Of a stretch of DNA of 64,000 bases, positions 41,623 through 51,176 are shown piece by piece (within the stretch, counting starts at the first letter, position 1; every line of letters begins with the position of its first letter). The notes beneath the pieces are model-generated. The model made no database searches and was not told where the DNA came from. It saw only the letters and a program-made list of their open reading frames with translations. The DNA lies in the NCBI RefSeq assembly GCF_029504655.1, contig NZ_JAQFIL010000001.1:4283001-4347000 (forward strand). The letters run 5' to 3'. The stretch comes from Catalinimonas alkaloidigena (GTDB taxonomy: Bacteria > Bacteroidota > Bacteroidia > Cytophagales > Cyclobacteriaceae). The position numbers and the translations under genes were made by a program.

Positions 41623-43614
41623 ATGCCTTTAATGCGATTTCTACATAATTATACTTTACTCTCCACCTGGCTCTATTTTTTTATCACCTATTTATTCTTC
41701 AGTACACAAACCTTTGCGCAGGAGCATGAGCAAGCTGATAGCCTGTGGAGCCTGCTCACCGACCTACAGGATACCAGTCAGGTCCATCTGCGTCAAAAGC
41801 TTGCCCGTACTTATCAGCACAACTACCCGGACAGTGCTATGGCTTATGGACAGGAGGCGCTTCGTTTATCTGAAGAGCTCAACTATGATAAGGGCAAAGC
41901 TGACGCCTTGTTGCATATCGGGGTATTAAAAAGAGACAAAGGGAATTTTACCGAGGCACTTGAAGATATATTTGTCGCATTGGACATTTACCAGGCAATA
42001 AGCGATAGTGTACAGATAGGCAATGCTTATAATGACATCAGTATTGTGTATGGCCTTTCCAATGATTTAGCTACTTCCAGAGACTATTTTCACAAGGCGC
42101 TGGATGTGTTTAGGCGCACCGGAGACACTCAAGGCGAATCTTATGCATTAAATAACATTGGAGCGATCTACGAAGAAGAGGGCAGGCTGGAAAAAGCAAA
42201 GGAGTATTACCTAGCTTCTATGGCTATTAAGCAAAAAAGGAAAGATTTATACGGAATTTCCAGGGGATATAATGCGCTAGGAAACCTATCCATAAACCAA
42301 AAGCATTACGAAGAAGCGCTTAATTATTTTTTCAGGGCAGACAGCCTGTTCATCAGGCGCAATGATGATATCGCCCGCACACATAATCTGAAATCCATTG
42401 CACAAGCTTATCTTGCATTGGATGAGCTTTATCTCGCCAGAGACCATGCCCAGCAAAGCTATGCCATCTCAAAACGATTGAATAACAAGCGGTCTCTGGA
42501 AATTTCCCTAAGCACACTGGCTGATATTTGTGCTGCTCAGGAAGACTTTCAGGCGGCTTATCAGTATCAGGTGCTTCATGAGGAGGTAACTGACAGCCTG
42601 CATAAGGAGAGTGAAGAAGCGTACCTTGCTGAACTAAAAGCCAGATTTGACAATGAATATCAAAAAACAGAAATCGCTCTGCTAAAAAATGAAAAACTAC
42701 TGCAGGAGGCATCCATCGTTCAGCAGAGAACCATGATTTTTTCTTTGGGGGTCGGGTTATTAATTACCCTGGCTTTTTCAATAGCTTTGTATAAAGCAAA
42801 CCTTGACAACAAACAAAAAAATAAGCTACTGGCCATCAAAAATAAAGAGATTCAGCAACAGTCTTATGAGCTCTCAGAACAAAAATATGACCTGGTTAAA
42901 CTCAACCAGACTAAAGACAAACTTTTTTCAATCATCTCACACGATATCCGAAGTCCGTTAAATACTTTAAAAGGTTTTTCTGGCCTGCTCACGCATGAGG
43001 TAAGCATCATGAATGGGCATGAGATGCAGCGCATGAGTAAGCAGATCAATACTGCGCTGGACAATTTGAGCCAGTTGCTGGACAACCTACTCAACTGGTC
43101 ACTGATGCAGACTGGAAATGCCAAACCGGAGTTTACTTCAGTGGATATCAACGAACTGATCAATTTTAATATTAATCTCTATCAAGCTACTGCAAGTGAG
43201 AAAGAAATACGGCTGGTCCAGGAATCTGATCAAAATGTATATGCCTGGGCAGATTATCAGTCTGTCAACACAGTTATCAGAAATCTTTTATCCAACAGCA
43301 TTAAGTTTTCCTACCCTAAGTCTACAATTTACATCCACGCCGCTCAACATGAAGATTTTGTAGAAGTTTCAGTCATTGACCAGGGCGTAGGAATGAGTGA
43401 AGACGTACTCAACAGCATCTTTTCCATTGATAAAAAACAGTCTCAAAAGGGAACCCGCAATGAAACAGGCAGCGGCTTTGGGCTTACGCTTTGCCATGAA
43501 TTAATCCATCAGAACCAGGGACAATTACGTGTAAACAGCAAGCTTCAAGAGGGTAGCACTTTTAGTTTCTCTTTGCCATTGTATAAGAAAAAAGGTGATA
43601 AAATCATCAAATAA
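41623..43614 (+). CDS. TPR-containing sensor histidine kinase
   Basis: This 663-residue protein has an N-terminal signal segment (about 1-33, ending TFAQE). About seven tetratricopeptide repeats follow in the periplasm (for example SYALNNIGAIYEEEGRLEKA), then a membrane helix near 365-388, a coiled linker, and HisKA with the phospho-accepting His in FSIISHDIRSPLNTLKGFSG. The HATPase domain has N-box NLLSNSIKFS, DQGVGMSED and GSGFGLTLCHEL. It should sense an unknown signal through its TPRs and phosphorylate a separate regulator. No receiver is fused or adjacent. This is a common Bacteroidota architecture. Confidence 0.9.
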   Translation: MPLMRFLHNYTLLSTWLYFFITYLFFSTQTFAQEHEQADSLWSLLTDLQDTSQVHLRQKLARTYQHNYPDSAMAYGQEALRLSEELNYDKGKADALLHIGVLKRDKGNFTEALEDIFVALDIYQAISDSVQIGNAYNDISIVYGLSNDLATSRDYFHKALDVFRRTGDTQGESYALNNIGAIYEEEGRLEKAKEYYLASMAIKQKRKDLYGISRGYNALGNLSINQKHYEEALNYFFRADSLFIRRNDDIARTHNLKSIAQAYLALDELYLARDHAQQSYAISKRLNNKRSLEISLSTLADICAAQEDFQAAYQYQVLHEEVTDSLHKESEEAYLAELKARFDNEYQKTEIALLKNEKLLQEASIVQQRTMIFSLGVGLLITLAFSIALYKANLDNKQKNKLLAIKNKEIQQQSYELSEQKYDLVKLNQTKDKLFSIISHDIRSPLNTLKGFSGLLTHEVSIMNGHEMQRMSKQINTALDNLSQLLDNLLNWSLMQTGNAKPEFTSVDINELINFNINLYQATASEKEIRLVQESDQNVYAWADYQSVNTVIRNLLSNSIKFSYPKSTIYIHAAQHEDFVEVSVIDQGVGMSEDVLNSIFSIDKKQSQKGTRNETGSGFGLTLCHELIHQNQGQLRVNSKLQEGSTFSFSLPLYKKKGDKIIK

Positions 43615-43731
43615 GCATAAACTATCTGATGCGCATTTTTTCATGTTTATGATTCATATAACAAGCATGTGCTTATCTTATCATGACAGTAAGTATTGAA
43701 ATACTTATTATTCAACTATTTTTTTTGCGAC

Positions 43732-44274
43732 ATGAAGCTTGATAAGCAACTAATCCTAATTTTTGGAATTGTTCCTATACTGTTCACTCAATGTGGACCT
43801 ACTGTTCAACCCAATAAAAGTGCGAATGTAGATCTTTCTGAGTTTGACACTTACGCCTATCTTCCAAATAGCGATACTGTTGACTACAACAGATTAGAAG
43901 AGGATATAGTAGAGGAAGAAACGATGGAAGCCATCAATAGTGAAATGCAGAAAGTAGGATACAATATTGACAAAGACAATCCTGAGCTTTTGATCAAGAC
44001 ACACATTATGTTTGATCAGGAAGAAAACGTAGTTGCCGGCCCTGTTTTACCTCATATGATCATTATTACCCTGGCTATTTGGTAGGACATACATCTCCCT
44101 ACTACTATACCGGCTATACAACAGTAAATGAGGTGGCAGGCTACGATATTGATGAGATTGAGTACACCGAAGGCACCCTTACTGTGGACAACATAAACAC
44201 TGAAACTAACGAGGGGTGTATGGGAAGGATGGGCTGAAGAGACAATATCTGCGGATAATTTTGTCAAAGACTGA
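43732..44274 (+). pseudogene. DUF4136 lipoprotein gene with two compensating frameshifts
   Basis: ATG 43732 starts MKLDKQLILIFGIVPILFTQ followed by the lipobox cysteine (TQC). The frame holds DUF4136 text (VDLSEFDTYAYLPNSDTVDY) up to about 44050. Typical C-terminal text continues in another frame (YPGYLVGHTSPYYYTGYT, GYDIDEIEYTEGTLTVD), as if one base were lost near 44054. About 160 bases later it returns to the first frame (VWEGWAEETISADNFVKD, stop 44272-44274), as if one base were gained near 44217. Each alone would truncate the protein. Either the gene is decaying or the assembly has two indel errors. Confidence 0.8.
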
Positions 44275-44355
44275 AGCACCTATGGTAAGCCAACACCTGC
44301 CAGAGTGTTTTTTCCTTTTTGGGCGACCTTTTATTAAGAAAGCAAGTTCGTGCTT

Positions 44356-47300
44356 CTAATCTTCAGCAGATTGCACGCTTTCTACCGCTGGCAGACTAAT
44401 AATGGTTTTAGTACCTTCTCCTAGTTTTGACTGAAGCTCAATGGTTCCACCCAGCTTATCTACTGTCTCTTTCACAATATACAAGCCGATGCCTGAACCT
44501 TTGGATAAATTACTTCCACGGTAAAACATCTCAAATACCCTGGATAATGCATCTTTATCTATACCGATACCATTGTCTTCCAATATGATATTGGCTCTGT
44601 TCTCTTCTGTCACCTCTATATTAATATTCAGATAATTCTCTAATGCCCAGACATTGAGATATTTAATAGCATTGGACAGGAGGTTGCGAAAAATAATTTG
44701 CAAACGCCTATTATCACTGTAATGCTCACCTTTTAATAGATACTTTTCATTAATCTGGAGCCGCTTAGAATTCTCCATATACTGAAGCTCTTCCTTCACA
44801 TCTTTAATGAGTTCAGGAAAATTAACATGCTCACGCTCTATTTGCAATCGTGTGTTACGTGAGTAATCCAGAATATCTTTAACAAAACTATCCAGTTTAT
44901 GAATGCTCTTGGAGGTCATTTTTAGATATTCCTTTAGCTGCTTCTCATCTTTTTCATCCTCAATCAGTTCCACCAGGCCCAGTATGGAAGAAAGAGGAGC
45001 ACGAATATCATGAGATACCCTGTACACAAAGTTGTCCAGTTCCAGATTGGACTTTCTTAAATCCGCAGTGCGGATTTCAACCCTTTCTTCCAGTTTCTGG
45101 TTGATAGACCTCACTTCTTCATTAGATTCCGCCAGTTCTTCTGCCTGAACCTGAATTTCTTTTTTTTGACTTTGGATGAGCAGGTTTTTGTCATATAAAT
45201 CATTGTTAGCCTGCTTCAGGGCATAATTGACTGATTGTAGTTTCTTTGTGCGCTCAGCAACTTCTAACTCCAATCTTTTTTTCTGCTTCTTGATCCTGCT
45301 TATTCTCAGGTAATACGCAGTATACATCATCCCACCAAGCAGTAATACAAACAAAGCTCTAGCCCACCAAACAGTCCACCAGGGAGGAGTCACGATTATG
45401 ATCAATTTTCGTGAATGATCCTCATCATCCATATTCGTAGTCGTTACAATAAATTCGTATTGTCCCGGGTCCAGATTGGTATAGGTTACTTTGCGTTCGT
45501 TATCTACTTTCTGCCAGCTTTCATCAACAAATCCTTTCAGCCTGTACTGATAAGATACCTGAGCGGGAAAAGTATAATCAAGTCCGGCATACTCAATGCT
45601 AAAAACAGACTGATCGTAGTTTAGCGTAACAACTTCTGTTTCGTTGATGTGAGCCTGTAAAGGTGAATCTTTCTGACCTATGGAAACCGGCTTATTAAAA
45701 ATCTGAAAATCAGTGAGCACGATAGGTACCGGACGTATAGGTGCTATCAAACTATCAGGGTGAAACATATTGAAGCCATTAGAGCCTCCAAACAATATTT
45801 CTCCACCAGGTAGCTGCGCTGATGCGATACGATTAAACTGTAATCCTTGCAGCCCTATACTCATATCAAAGTTCTCAAAAGTTTTATTTTCAGGATAAAA
45901 ACAAGAGATACCTAGGTTTGTGCTCAACCAAAGTTGTCCTTTTGTATCTTCTTCTATGGCATGTATGTAGTTACTGGGAAGTCCATCCAGGGTAGTCAAG
46001 GTCTTAAATTCACCACTTTTCCTATCATAGGATTTCAGCCCACCACCTTCCATCCCCAGCCAGAAATTCCCCTTACTGCTTTCAAAGATACACTGAACCT
46101 GGCTTTTACTTTCGCCCTCTTCCAAAATAGCATGTGGGGTAAACTCATTCTTATCCTTATTGTAGCTATAAAAATTACCCAAAGAGGTACCAAACCAAAT
46201 GGTATTTTCTGAATCAATGAGCAATGAAACCACTCTATTGTCTTCTAATCCTTCACGAGAAATAATTTGCTCTTTATAATATGTAAAGGTCTCTGTCCGG
46301 GGGTTGAACCTATTAAGTCCCCCACCGAGCGTAGTCATCCAAATCATCTCTTCTTGATCTTCCGCCAGGCTAAGAATATTGTTGTTATTTGGTCCTTTAA
46401 CAGGCCCCATAGCTTCCTTATAATGCTTGAACGATTGATTTTGAGGGTCAAAAAGGTCAAGACCTCCATTCCAAAAGCTTATCCATACCCTTCCCTTGCT
46501 GTCTTCAAGTAAATTTTTGATTTTATTTCCTCCAATGCTTTCCGGGTCTGTCAAATCGTTTTTATAGCTTCTAAAGCTTCCATCAAGAAGGTTAAAAATA
46601 TTAAGCCCTCCTCCGTCAGTACCTATCAGGAGCATGCTGTCACTTAAATACAGAAAAGCGGTTACATTATTATGAGATAGAGTATTCTCCCCCGGAATAG
46701 CGTAATAATGTAGCGTATTGATATATGAGTTATCAAAGACATTAACGCCTCCATTGTATGTACCCACCCACAACCTGCCTTCACGATCAGTAAATAGAGA
46801 CTTTATCTCACTTGCTGATATGCTCTTAGGATCGTATAAATTTGTCTTATATGCATAGAAGTTTTGTTCTGCCTCATTGAAGAGACATAAACCATTATCA
46901 GTGCCAACCCAAATGCGTCCATCATGAGTCTCAGTGACATCCATCACCTGATTGTTACTCAGTGAAGCAGGATTCAGAGGGTTATGGGTAAAATGAGTAA
47001 ACTTACCAGCTTCAGCAACATCCATCAAATCAACACCTTTGTTGGGCATACCCACCCAGAGTCTGTCTCTGCTGTCATAGTAAAGCATGGTAAGGTGATT
47101 TTCTGCCAGGCTTGAGGGCTCATTCGCCTGATGCTGATAGTGTGTGAATTTTTCAGTTTCAGGATCAAAGTAATTGAGACCTCCTCCATGAGTGGCTACC
47201 CAAAATTTACCGTACTTATCCTGTTCAATAGCAACCACCTGACTGTGACTAATGCTCGTATTGTCTTCTGTTTGATGAGTGTATACTTTTGCCTCTAAGG

Positions 47301-47817
47301 TTGAGGGATTAATCCTGATGAGGCCCTGGCTCGTGCAAGCCCAGATATTTCCAGCTTTGTCTTTGTACAGATCACTGATAAAGTTGATTCTGCCAGAGAA
47401 AGGCTTTTGTGTATAATTGAGTTTCGGGTTTATAAAAATATCCTTTTTTCTGTCATACAGACATATCCCTCCTCCCCAGCTGCCTACCCACAAGGTGTTT
47501 TGCTCATCCTCTACCAAAGCGGTAATGTAATTACCTGACAGACTGGTACTATCTCCCAGTATTGAGCGATAGGCCATAAAATCATGTCCCATGAACTTAT
47601 TTAGCCCGTCAGGTGTGCCCAGCCAAACCATACCTGATGCATCCTGATAAATTGCTGATACATAATCGTAAGACAAGCCATCCAGTACTGTATAGTTTTT
47701 GAAAACAACAGGTGGCTTTTGTGCGAAGGTATTTCTGCTAAATAACAGAAAACACAAACTAAGAATAAAAAGAAGCAGGATGCTGAGCTTAATTTTATCT
47801 GTGTTTGGTTTGTACAT
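44356..47817 (-). CDS. Beta-propeller (Reg_prop) sensor histidine kinase without receiver or HTH output
   Basis: This 1153-residue protein has a signal segment (residues about 12-33). Some twelve or more Reg_prop units follow, with the typical GXXWXGT pattern (MVWLGTPDGLNKF; RLWVGTYNGGVNVF), forming two periplasmic propellers. A Y_Y_Y domain follows (EYAGLDYTFPAQVSYQYRLK), then a membrane helix near 785-805 and a coiled coil. HisKA has its His in VYRVSHDIRAPLSSILGLVE; HATPase shows NLLSNAIKYLN and EDNGIGIDKDALSRVFEMF. Most such proteins in this phylum are hybrids ending in REC and AraC domains and sense glycans; this one stops after the ATPase. Its partner regulator is unknown. Confidence 0.92.
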   Translation of the reverse strand: MYKPNTDKIKLSILLLFILSLCFLLFSRNTFAQKPPVVFKNYTVLDGLSYDYVSAIYQDASGMVWLGTPDGLNKFMGHDFMAYRSILGDSTSLSGNYITALVEDEQNTLWVGSWGGGICLYDRKKDIFINPKLNYTQKPFSGRINFISDLYKDKAGNIWACTSQGLIRINPSTLEAKVYTHQTEDNTSISHSQVVAIEQDKYGKFWVATHGGGLNYFDPETEKFTHYQHQANEPSSLAENHLTMLYYDSRDRLWVGMPNKGVDLMDVAEAGKFTHFTHNPLNPASLSNNQVMDVTETHDGRIWVGTDNGLCLFNEAEQNFYAYKTNLYDPKSISASEIKSLFTDREGRLWVGTYNGGVNVFDNSYINTLHYYAIPGENTLSHNNVTAFLYLSDSMLLIGTDGGGLNIFNLLDGSFRSYKNDLTDPESIGGNKIKNLLEDSKGRVWISFWNGGLDLFDPQNQSFKHYKEAMGPVKGPNNNNILSLAEDQEEMIWMTTLGGGLNRFNPRTETFTYYKEQIISREGLEDNRVVSLLIDSENTIWFGTSLGNFYSYNKDKNEFTPHAILEEGESKSQVQCIFESSKGNFWLGMEGGGLKSYDRKSGEFKTLTTLDGLPSNYIHAIEEDTKGQLWLSTNLGISCFYPENKTFENFDMSIGLQGLQFNRIASAQLPGGEILFGGSNGFNMFHPDSLIAPIRPVPIVLTDFQIFNKPVSIGQKDSPLQAHINETEVVTLNYDQSVFSIEYAGLDYTFPAQVSYQYRLKGFVDESWQKVDNERKVTYTNLDPGQYEFIVTTTNMDDEDHSRKLIIIVTPPWWTVWWARALFVLLLGGMMYTAYYLRISRIKKQKKRLELEVAERTKKLQSVNYALKQANNDLYDKNLLIQSQKKEIQVQAEELAESNEEVRSINQKLEERVEIRTADLRKSNLELDNFVYRVSHDIRAPLSSILGLVELIEDEKDEKQLKEYLKMTSKSIHKLDSFVKDILDYSRNTRLQIEREHVNFPELIKDVKEELQYMENSKRLQINEKYLLKGEHYSDNRRLQIIFRNLLSNAIKYLNVWALENYLNINIEVTEENRANIILEDNGIGIDKDALSRVFEMFYRGSNLSKGSGIGLYIVKETVDKLGGTIELQSKLGEGTKTIISLPAVESVQSAED

Positions 47818-48296
47818 GAATCAGCTTAATTAATTCAAAACATTTGTATTTTGCTTCAAGCAAAGAAAAAATGTGCATGAAATGAGTTATGGCGATAGGA
47901 TAGCCTATTCACCCCTGCATTTCTTACTTCACACAGGAGTGTATAAGGAATAAAAATATCATACACCTGTACGTACTAAAGTATGTTTTTAGCAACTTCT
48001 TCTTTTTCGAAAAAGTCTTAGATAAACTTCTGTACACCCTGGATATTTAAATTACTCATGTCCTGTTATCATTAACCCTCGTTAATGTATATAATCTTTG
48101 GCAGTAAGTGCATTCATATTATGATTGATTTGAGTACTTACATCAGCAATTTACAGGCTTATTTTTATTGTGCTAACATTTTGTTCTTTATCATTATCAT
48201 TAAATATTCATTGCAATGAGTGTGGGTGTAAATCCTCTGGCAGTGTATGTAATGCCCTTATGATTTCACCAACTATTTATATAGAACCCTAGGTTT
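47818..48296. other. Intergenic region upstream of the Reg_prop kinase
   Basis: This is about 480 AT-rich bases with no gene seen. It should hold the minus-strand promoter of the kinase. Confidence 0.5.
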
Positions 48297-48449
48297 TTGA
48301 GTAAAGAACAATTACAGTACATTATCAAAAACCCTTCCTATTACCCACAGGAACTTTCAGAACTCTTTAAATGGGAGCTGGTGGCTACTCATAAACAAAA
48401 TATAGGTGTGCAAAATAAACGAAGGAAATCTAGCAGGATATGCTTTTAA
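48297..48449 (+). CDS. Possible small protein or gene remnant
   Basis: A TTG-initiated frame of 50 codons reads SKEQLQYIIKNPSYYPQELS then ELFKWELVATHKQ and ends at TAA 48447. The pattern of short helices with NP-YP spacing resembles small domains at the ends of Bacteroidota membrane proteins, so this may be a leftover of a larger gene. There is no ATG and no clear ribosome site. The 300 bases after it (48450-48757) show no supported gene. Confidence 0.3.
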   Translation: MSKEQLQYIIKNPSYYPQELSELFKWELVATHKQNIGVQNKRRKSSRICF

Positions 48450-48757
48450 AGGACTTCTCATGCATATTCTGTATTTTTTGCATCAAAAGCAGCATTCGCA
48501 AATGAGGGCTTGGTTTGTTTCTCATAATGAACAAAAGGTTTTTCATGCATGTATCATTGAGCGATGGCAGAACTTTAACATTGGATTTCAAGTTACATAC
48601 GTCAGGATTTAGTTCTAGGTATAACAATAGTCCGTAACGGCTCTCCTTCAGATTAGACATACTTTTTTTATATTGCCGGTTTGAAATGTGTAGAAGGGCA
48701 GATAGCAGCATTACGATGACACTTTTGGATAAATAATCTCGCACTTTATCATTTATA

Positions 48758-49330
48758 ATGAAGAAATTTGATCTAACGCTTGAGGCCATCAAAAATATTA
48801 AACAGATCGGAAGTATTGCTTCCAGCAGCCGGTATCTCACCAGAAAAATTATCAAAGAAATTGACTTCAACCAAAAGATCAGGGTGCTGGAGTTAGGTGC
48901 CGGTGATGGTGTGTTTACCAAAGAAATACTGAAGAGAATGTCAGCGGACTCCGAACTTTATACTTATGAAAACCATGATAATTTTATTCCTTTGCTAAGG
49001 AAAATTAAAGATAAAAGACTGTTTCTGAAAGCTCAATGTGTATCCAGTATTGAGCAGCTACCTGACGATTATTTTAATATTGTAATCTCGAGCCTTCCGC
49101 TGGCTAACCTAAGCCATTCGTTTAAAGAAAACATTTACCGCGAGATTCAGTCCAAGCTATGTGATTCGGGTCTTTTTATACAGTATCAGTATCTGCTCAA
49201 TGATTATCGGGAGATTGAGAAAGCATTTAGTATTTGCGAGCTTGGATTTTGCCTCTTCAACCTACCCCCGGCTTTTATTTACAAAGCCAAAATGCTGGAA
49301 GAAAAGGCTGTGGAACTCTCAGAAGCCTAA
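48758..49330 (+). CDS. Class I SAM methyltransferase, PmtA/KsgA-like (phospholipid N-methyltransferase type)
   Basis: This 190-residue protein has the opening QIGSIASSSRYLTRKII, the usual lead into a phospholipid N-methyltransferase or rRNA dimethylase fold. SAM motif I VLELGAGDGVFTKEIL and the acidic residue in YTYENHDN follow. The motif IV region NIVISSLPLANLS has the SLPL form of PmtA-like enzymes rather than the NPPY of nucleic-acid methylases. The likely reaction is methylation of phosphatidylethanolamine, but other small-molecule substrates are possible. It is a single gene, and the upstream spacer is long. Confidence 0.78.
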   Translation: MKKFDLTLEAIKNIKQIGSIASSSRYLTRKIIKEIDFNQKIRVLELGAGDGVFTKEILKRMSADSELYTYENHDNFIPLLRKIKDKRLFLKAQCVSSIEQLPDDYFNIVISSLPLANLSHSFKENIYREIQSKLCDSGLFIQYQYLLNDYREIEKAFSICELGFCLFNLPPAFIYKAKMLEEKAVELSEA

Positions 49331-49848
49331 TCACAAAAAGTATAGTAATTGCATCTTTCCTATCAATACAATCTTTCATAGCTGCAAGCTTCCCTTAAGC
49401 AGACTGCATGCCTTTGACATTTGTAGCTTGACAGGACCCCCAGTGTATCGTTCCTTTTCAAATTTTGCGCAGAGGTCTTAGATACGCTCATTTTCTGCAC
49501 CAGTTCCAACCCATAGCTAGAGGGCCCTGCTCTGTTACTAGGTAGCCGCTGTATCTATTAACAATCACTTTTCCATAGCTAATCCATTCTCCATAAGGCA
49601 CCGAACTACAGGTACATAAGCCCTACGTCTTTGATATTTAAATGATCGTTTTTGGCATAAAAGCGTACTATTCCGTCATACCTCTCTGCCGAAGCGCCAT
49701 CACAACCTCATTGTATAATACAACTCAGTGATAAAGTCTGATCATATCTTTCTTTAGAAAAATAAAATAATTACACACGAATCACTTGCTCTTTAGACTT
49801 GTTATTATTCATCAGGACAACGAGTTTTGCATCAAAAATAAGTTAACA
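49331..49848. other. Intergenic region with a minus-strand gene relic
   Basis: The minus strand from about 49720 down to 49440 gives interrupted protein-like text in alternating frames (CDGASAERYDGIVRFYAKND; VPYGEWISYGKVIVN; YSGYLVTEQGPLAMGW) with several stops. This looks like a decayed gene of unknown family. Nothing intact is seen. Confidence 0.4.
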
Positions 49849-50211
49849 ATGAATAATGATCCGGAACTGAACGGAAAATACCTGGGCACCATCACCAAGG
49901 ACTTTGTAGTGGTTTCTGAAACCTTAAAAGAAGCCTCCTACCAAATCCGTAAACGAGGCTTTTCTGACTACCCGATTTTCCCAATTGCCAAAGTGGAGAT
50001 ACCGATTGGCAAGACGCTGATCGCAAGGGGTGAAATGGCTACCAACTGGCATTACAATATCACCTATCTGGATGAGTTCCTTCAAAGGAAGCTAGTGACA
50101 GATGAAGATGATTTTAAAAAAGCTTACAAAGATCCTGATGAGTTTTGTTGTCTTTTTGTGGTGGATAATGAGTTTACCAACTTCGTATTCATCCCTTATC
50201 CTGAAGAATAG
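49849..50211 (+). CDS. Small conserved-looking protein of unknown function
   Basis: The start is ATG 49849 (MNNDPELNGKYLGTITKDFV); the frame extends further upstream with no better start. The 120-residue cytoplasmic protein has alternating strands and helices: VVSETLKEASYQIRKRGFSD, VEIPIGKTLIARGEM, then an acidic C-terminus DPDEFCCLFVVDNE. I do not recognise a family. Codon use matches neighbouring genes. It lies 113 bases before the membrane protein gene and may share its transcript. Confidence 0.7.
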   Translation: MNNDPELNGKYLGTITKDFVVVSETLKEASYQIRKRGFSDYPIFPIAKVEIPIGKTLIARGEMATNWHYNITYLDEFLQRKLVTDEDDFKKAYKDPDEFCCLFVVDNEFTNFVFIPYPEE

Positions 50212-50324
50212 GCTCATACACCGGGCATGTTTCCTTGAGTTTTGTAGAACAAAATGCCTGTATGTGGTTTATTCTAGCAAGTTGGTTTCTACCTTCCACT
50301 ACTAAATTTACTTATAGGTTTTTC

Positions 50325-51176
50325 ATGCAGCTTTCTAATTTTTCGGCTTTATCCCGCCCTGTAGATATTTCGTACCGCAGCAACTTCAGCGTACTGCTCA
50401 TAAGTTTTTTTACTTTACTGGCTGCTTTTTTCTACCAATGGTGGTACCTGGATAATGAATTTGGCGAGAGTATATGGTGGGCAGTTCAGGCTATGCTTGC
50501 TGTATTTCTGGCCTGGGCACTGGGTAGAGAGATTGATCCCGACATTAAAGCCAGTGCTTTTGTTGCAATCCCTATTTCTTTCGGATTATTTTTATTCGCG
50601 GGTAGCTTTCAGTGGTGGGTCCTGCTGGCCATGCTGTTGTTGCTTAGGGTGGGTAATCATTGTACTGGCAAGTCAGTAAAGTGGCTTGATGTCATTTTTT
50701 GCCTGGGGCTGTGTGCATACCTTTGCTGGCAAGGTCATTATTTGGTAGGCTTTGCCTTTTGCGCGGCTTTTCTGGTGGACAGTCGCCTCCCGCCGGCAAA
50801 TAAACTGAGCCAGTGGTATGCCCTGGCCGCACTATTGATGGCTATTTTGTCCATGATTTTTTTTCCTGCTGAATTATCCAACAATGAATTTCTCTTCTCG
50901 GGATGGTGGATAGCAGGTGTAGTACTGGTATTACTCATTTATCTATTGGCCATACGAGAATATAAGCGCCCTCACTCTACCGAAGATTACAGGGTACAAC
51001 CTCTAAACGGCCAAAGGGTGCAGAGTACACAACTTATTGTCCTGTTTTTTGTATTGGTGATCTATCTGACCCAAAATTTTATGGCCAGCATTGAGCTGGG
51101 TGCAATTTGGGCCGTGATCCTCAGCGTGGACCTCTTGCGTTTTTATCAATTGCTTACGAGGCGTTCTCTTTATTGA
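50325..51176 (+). CDS. Integral membrane protein of unknown function
   Basis: I use ATG 50325 (MQLSNFSALSRPVDISYRSN); the frame extends 90 bases upstream. The 283-residue protein has about eight hydrophobic helices (for example FSVLLISFFTLLAAFFYQWW; FVAIPISFGLFLFAGSF; VLVLLIYLLAI). No catalytic motif is visible. Its last 23 bases overlap the 3' end of thiL, read from the other strand. The family is not recognised. Confidence 0.75.
   Translation: MQLSNFSALSRPVDISYRSNFSVLLISFFTLLAAFFYQWWYLDNEFGESIWWAVQAMLAVFLAWALGREIDPDIKASAFVAIPISFGLFLFAGSFQWWVLLAMLLLLRVGNHCTGKSVKWLDVIFCLGLCAYLCWQGHYLVGFAFCAAFLVDSRLPPANKLSQWYALAALLMAILSMIFFPAELSNNEFLFSGWWIAGVVLVLLIYLLAIREYKRPHSTEDYRVQPLNGQRVQSTQLIVLFFVLVIYLTQNFMASIELGAIWAVILSVDLLRFYQLLTRRSLY

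Noticed and set aside
48430..48921. Minus-strand frame of 163 codons
   Set aside because: It overlaps the start of the methyltransferase gene on the other strand and its sequence resembles no protein family.
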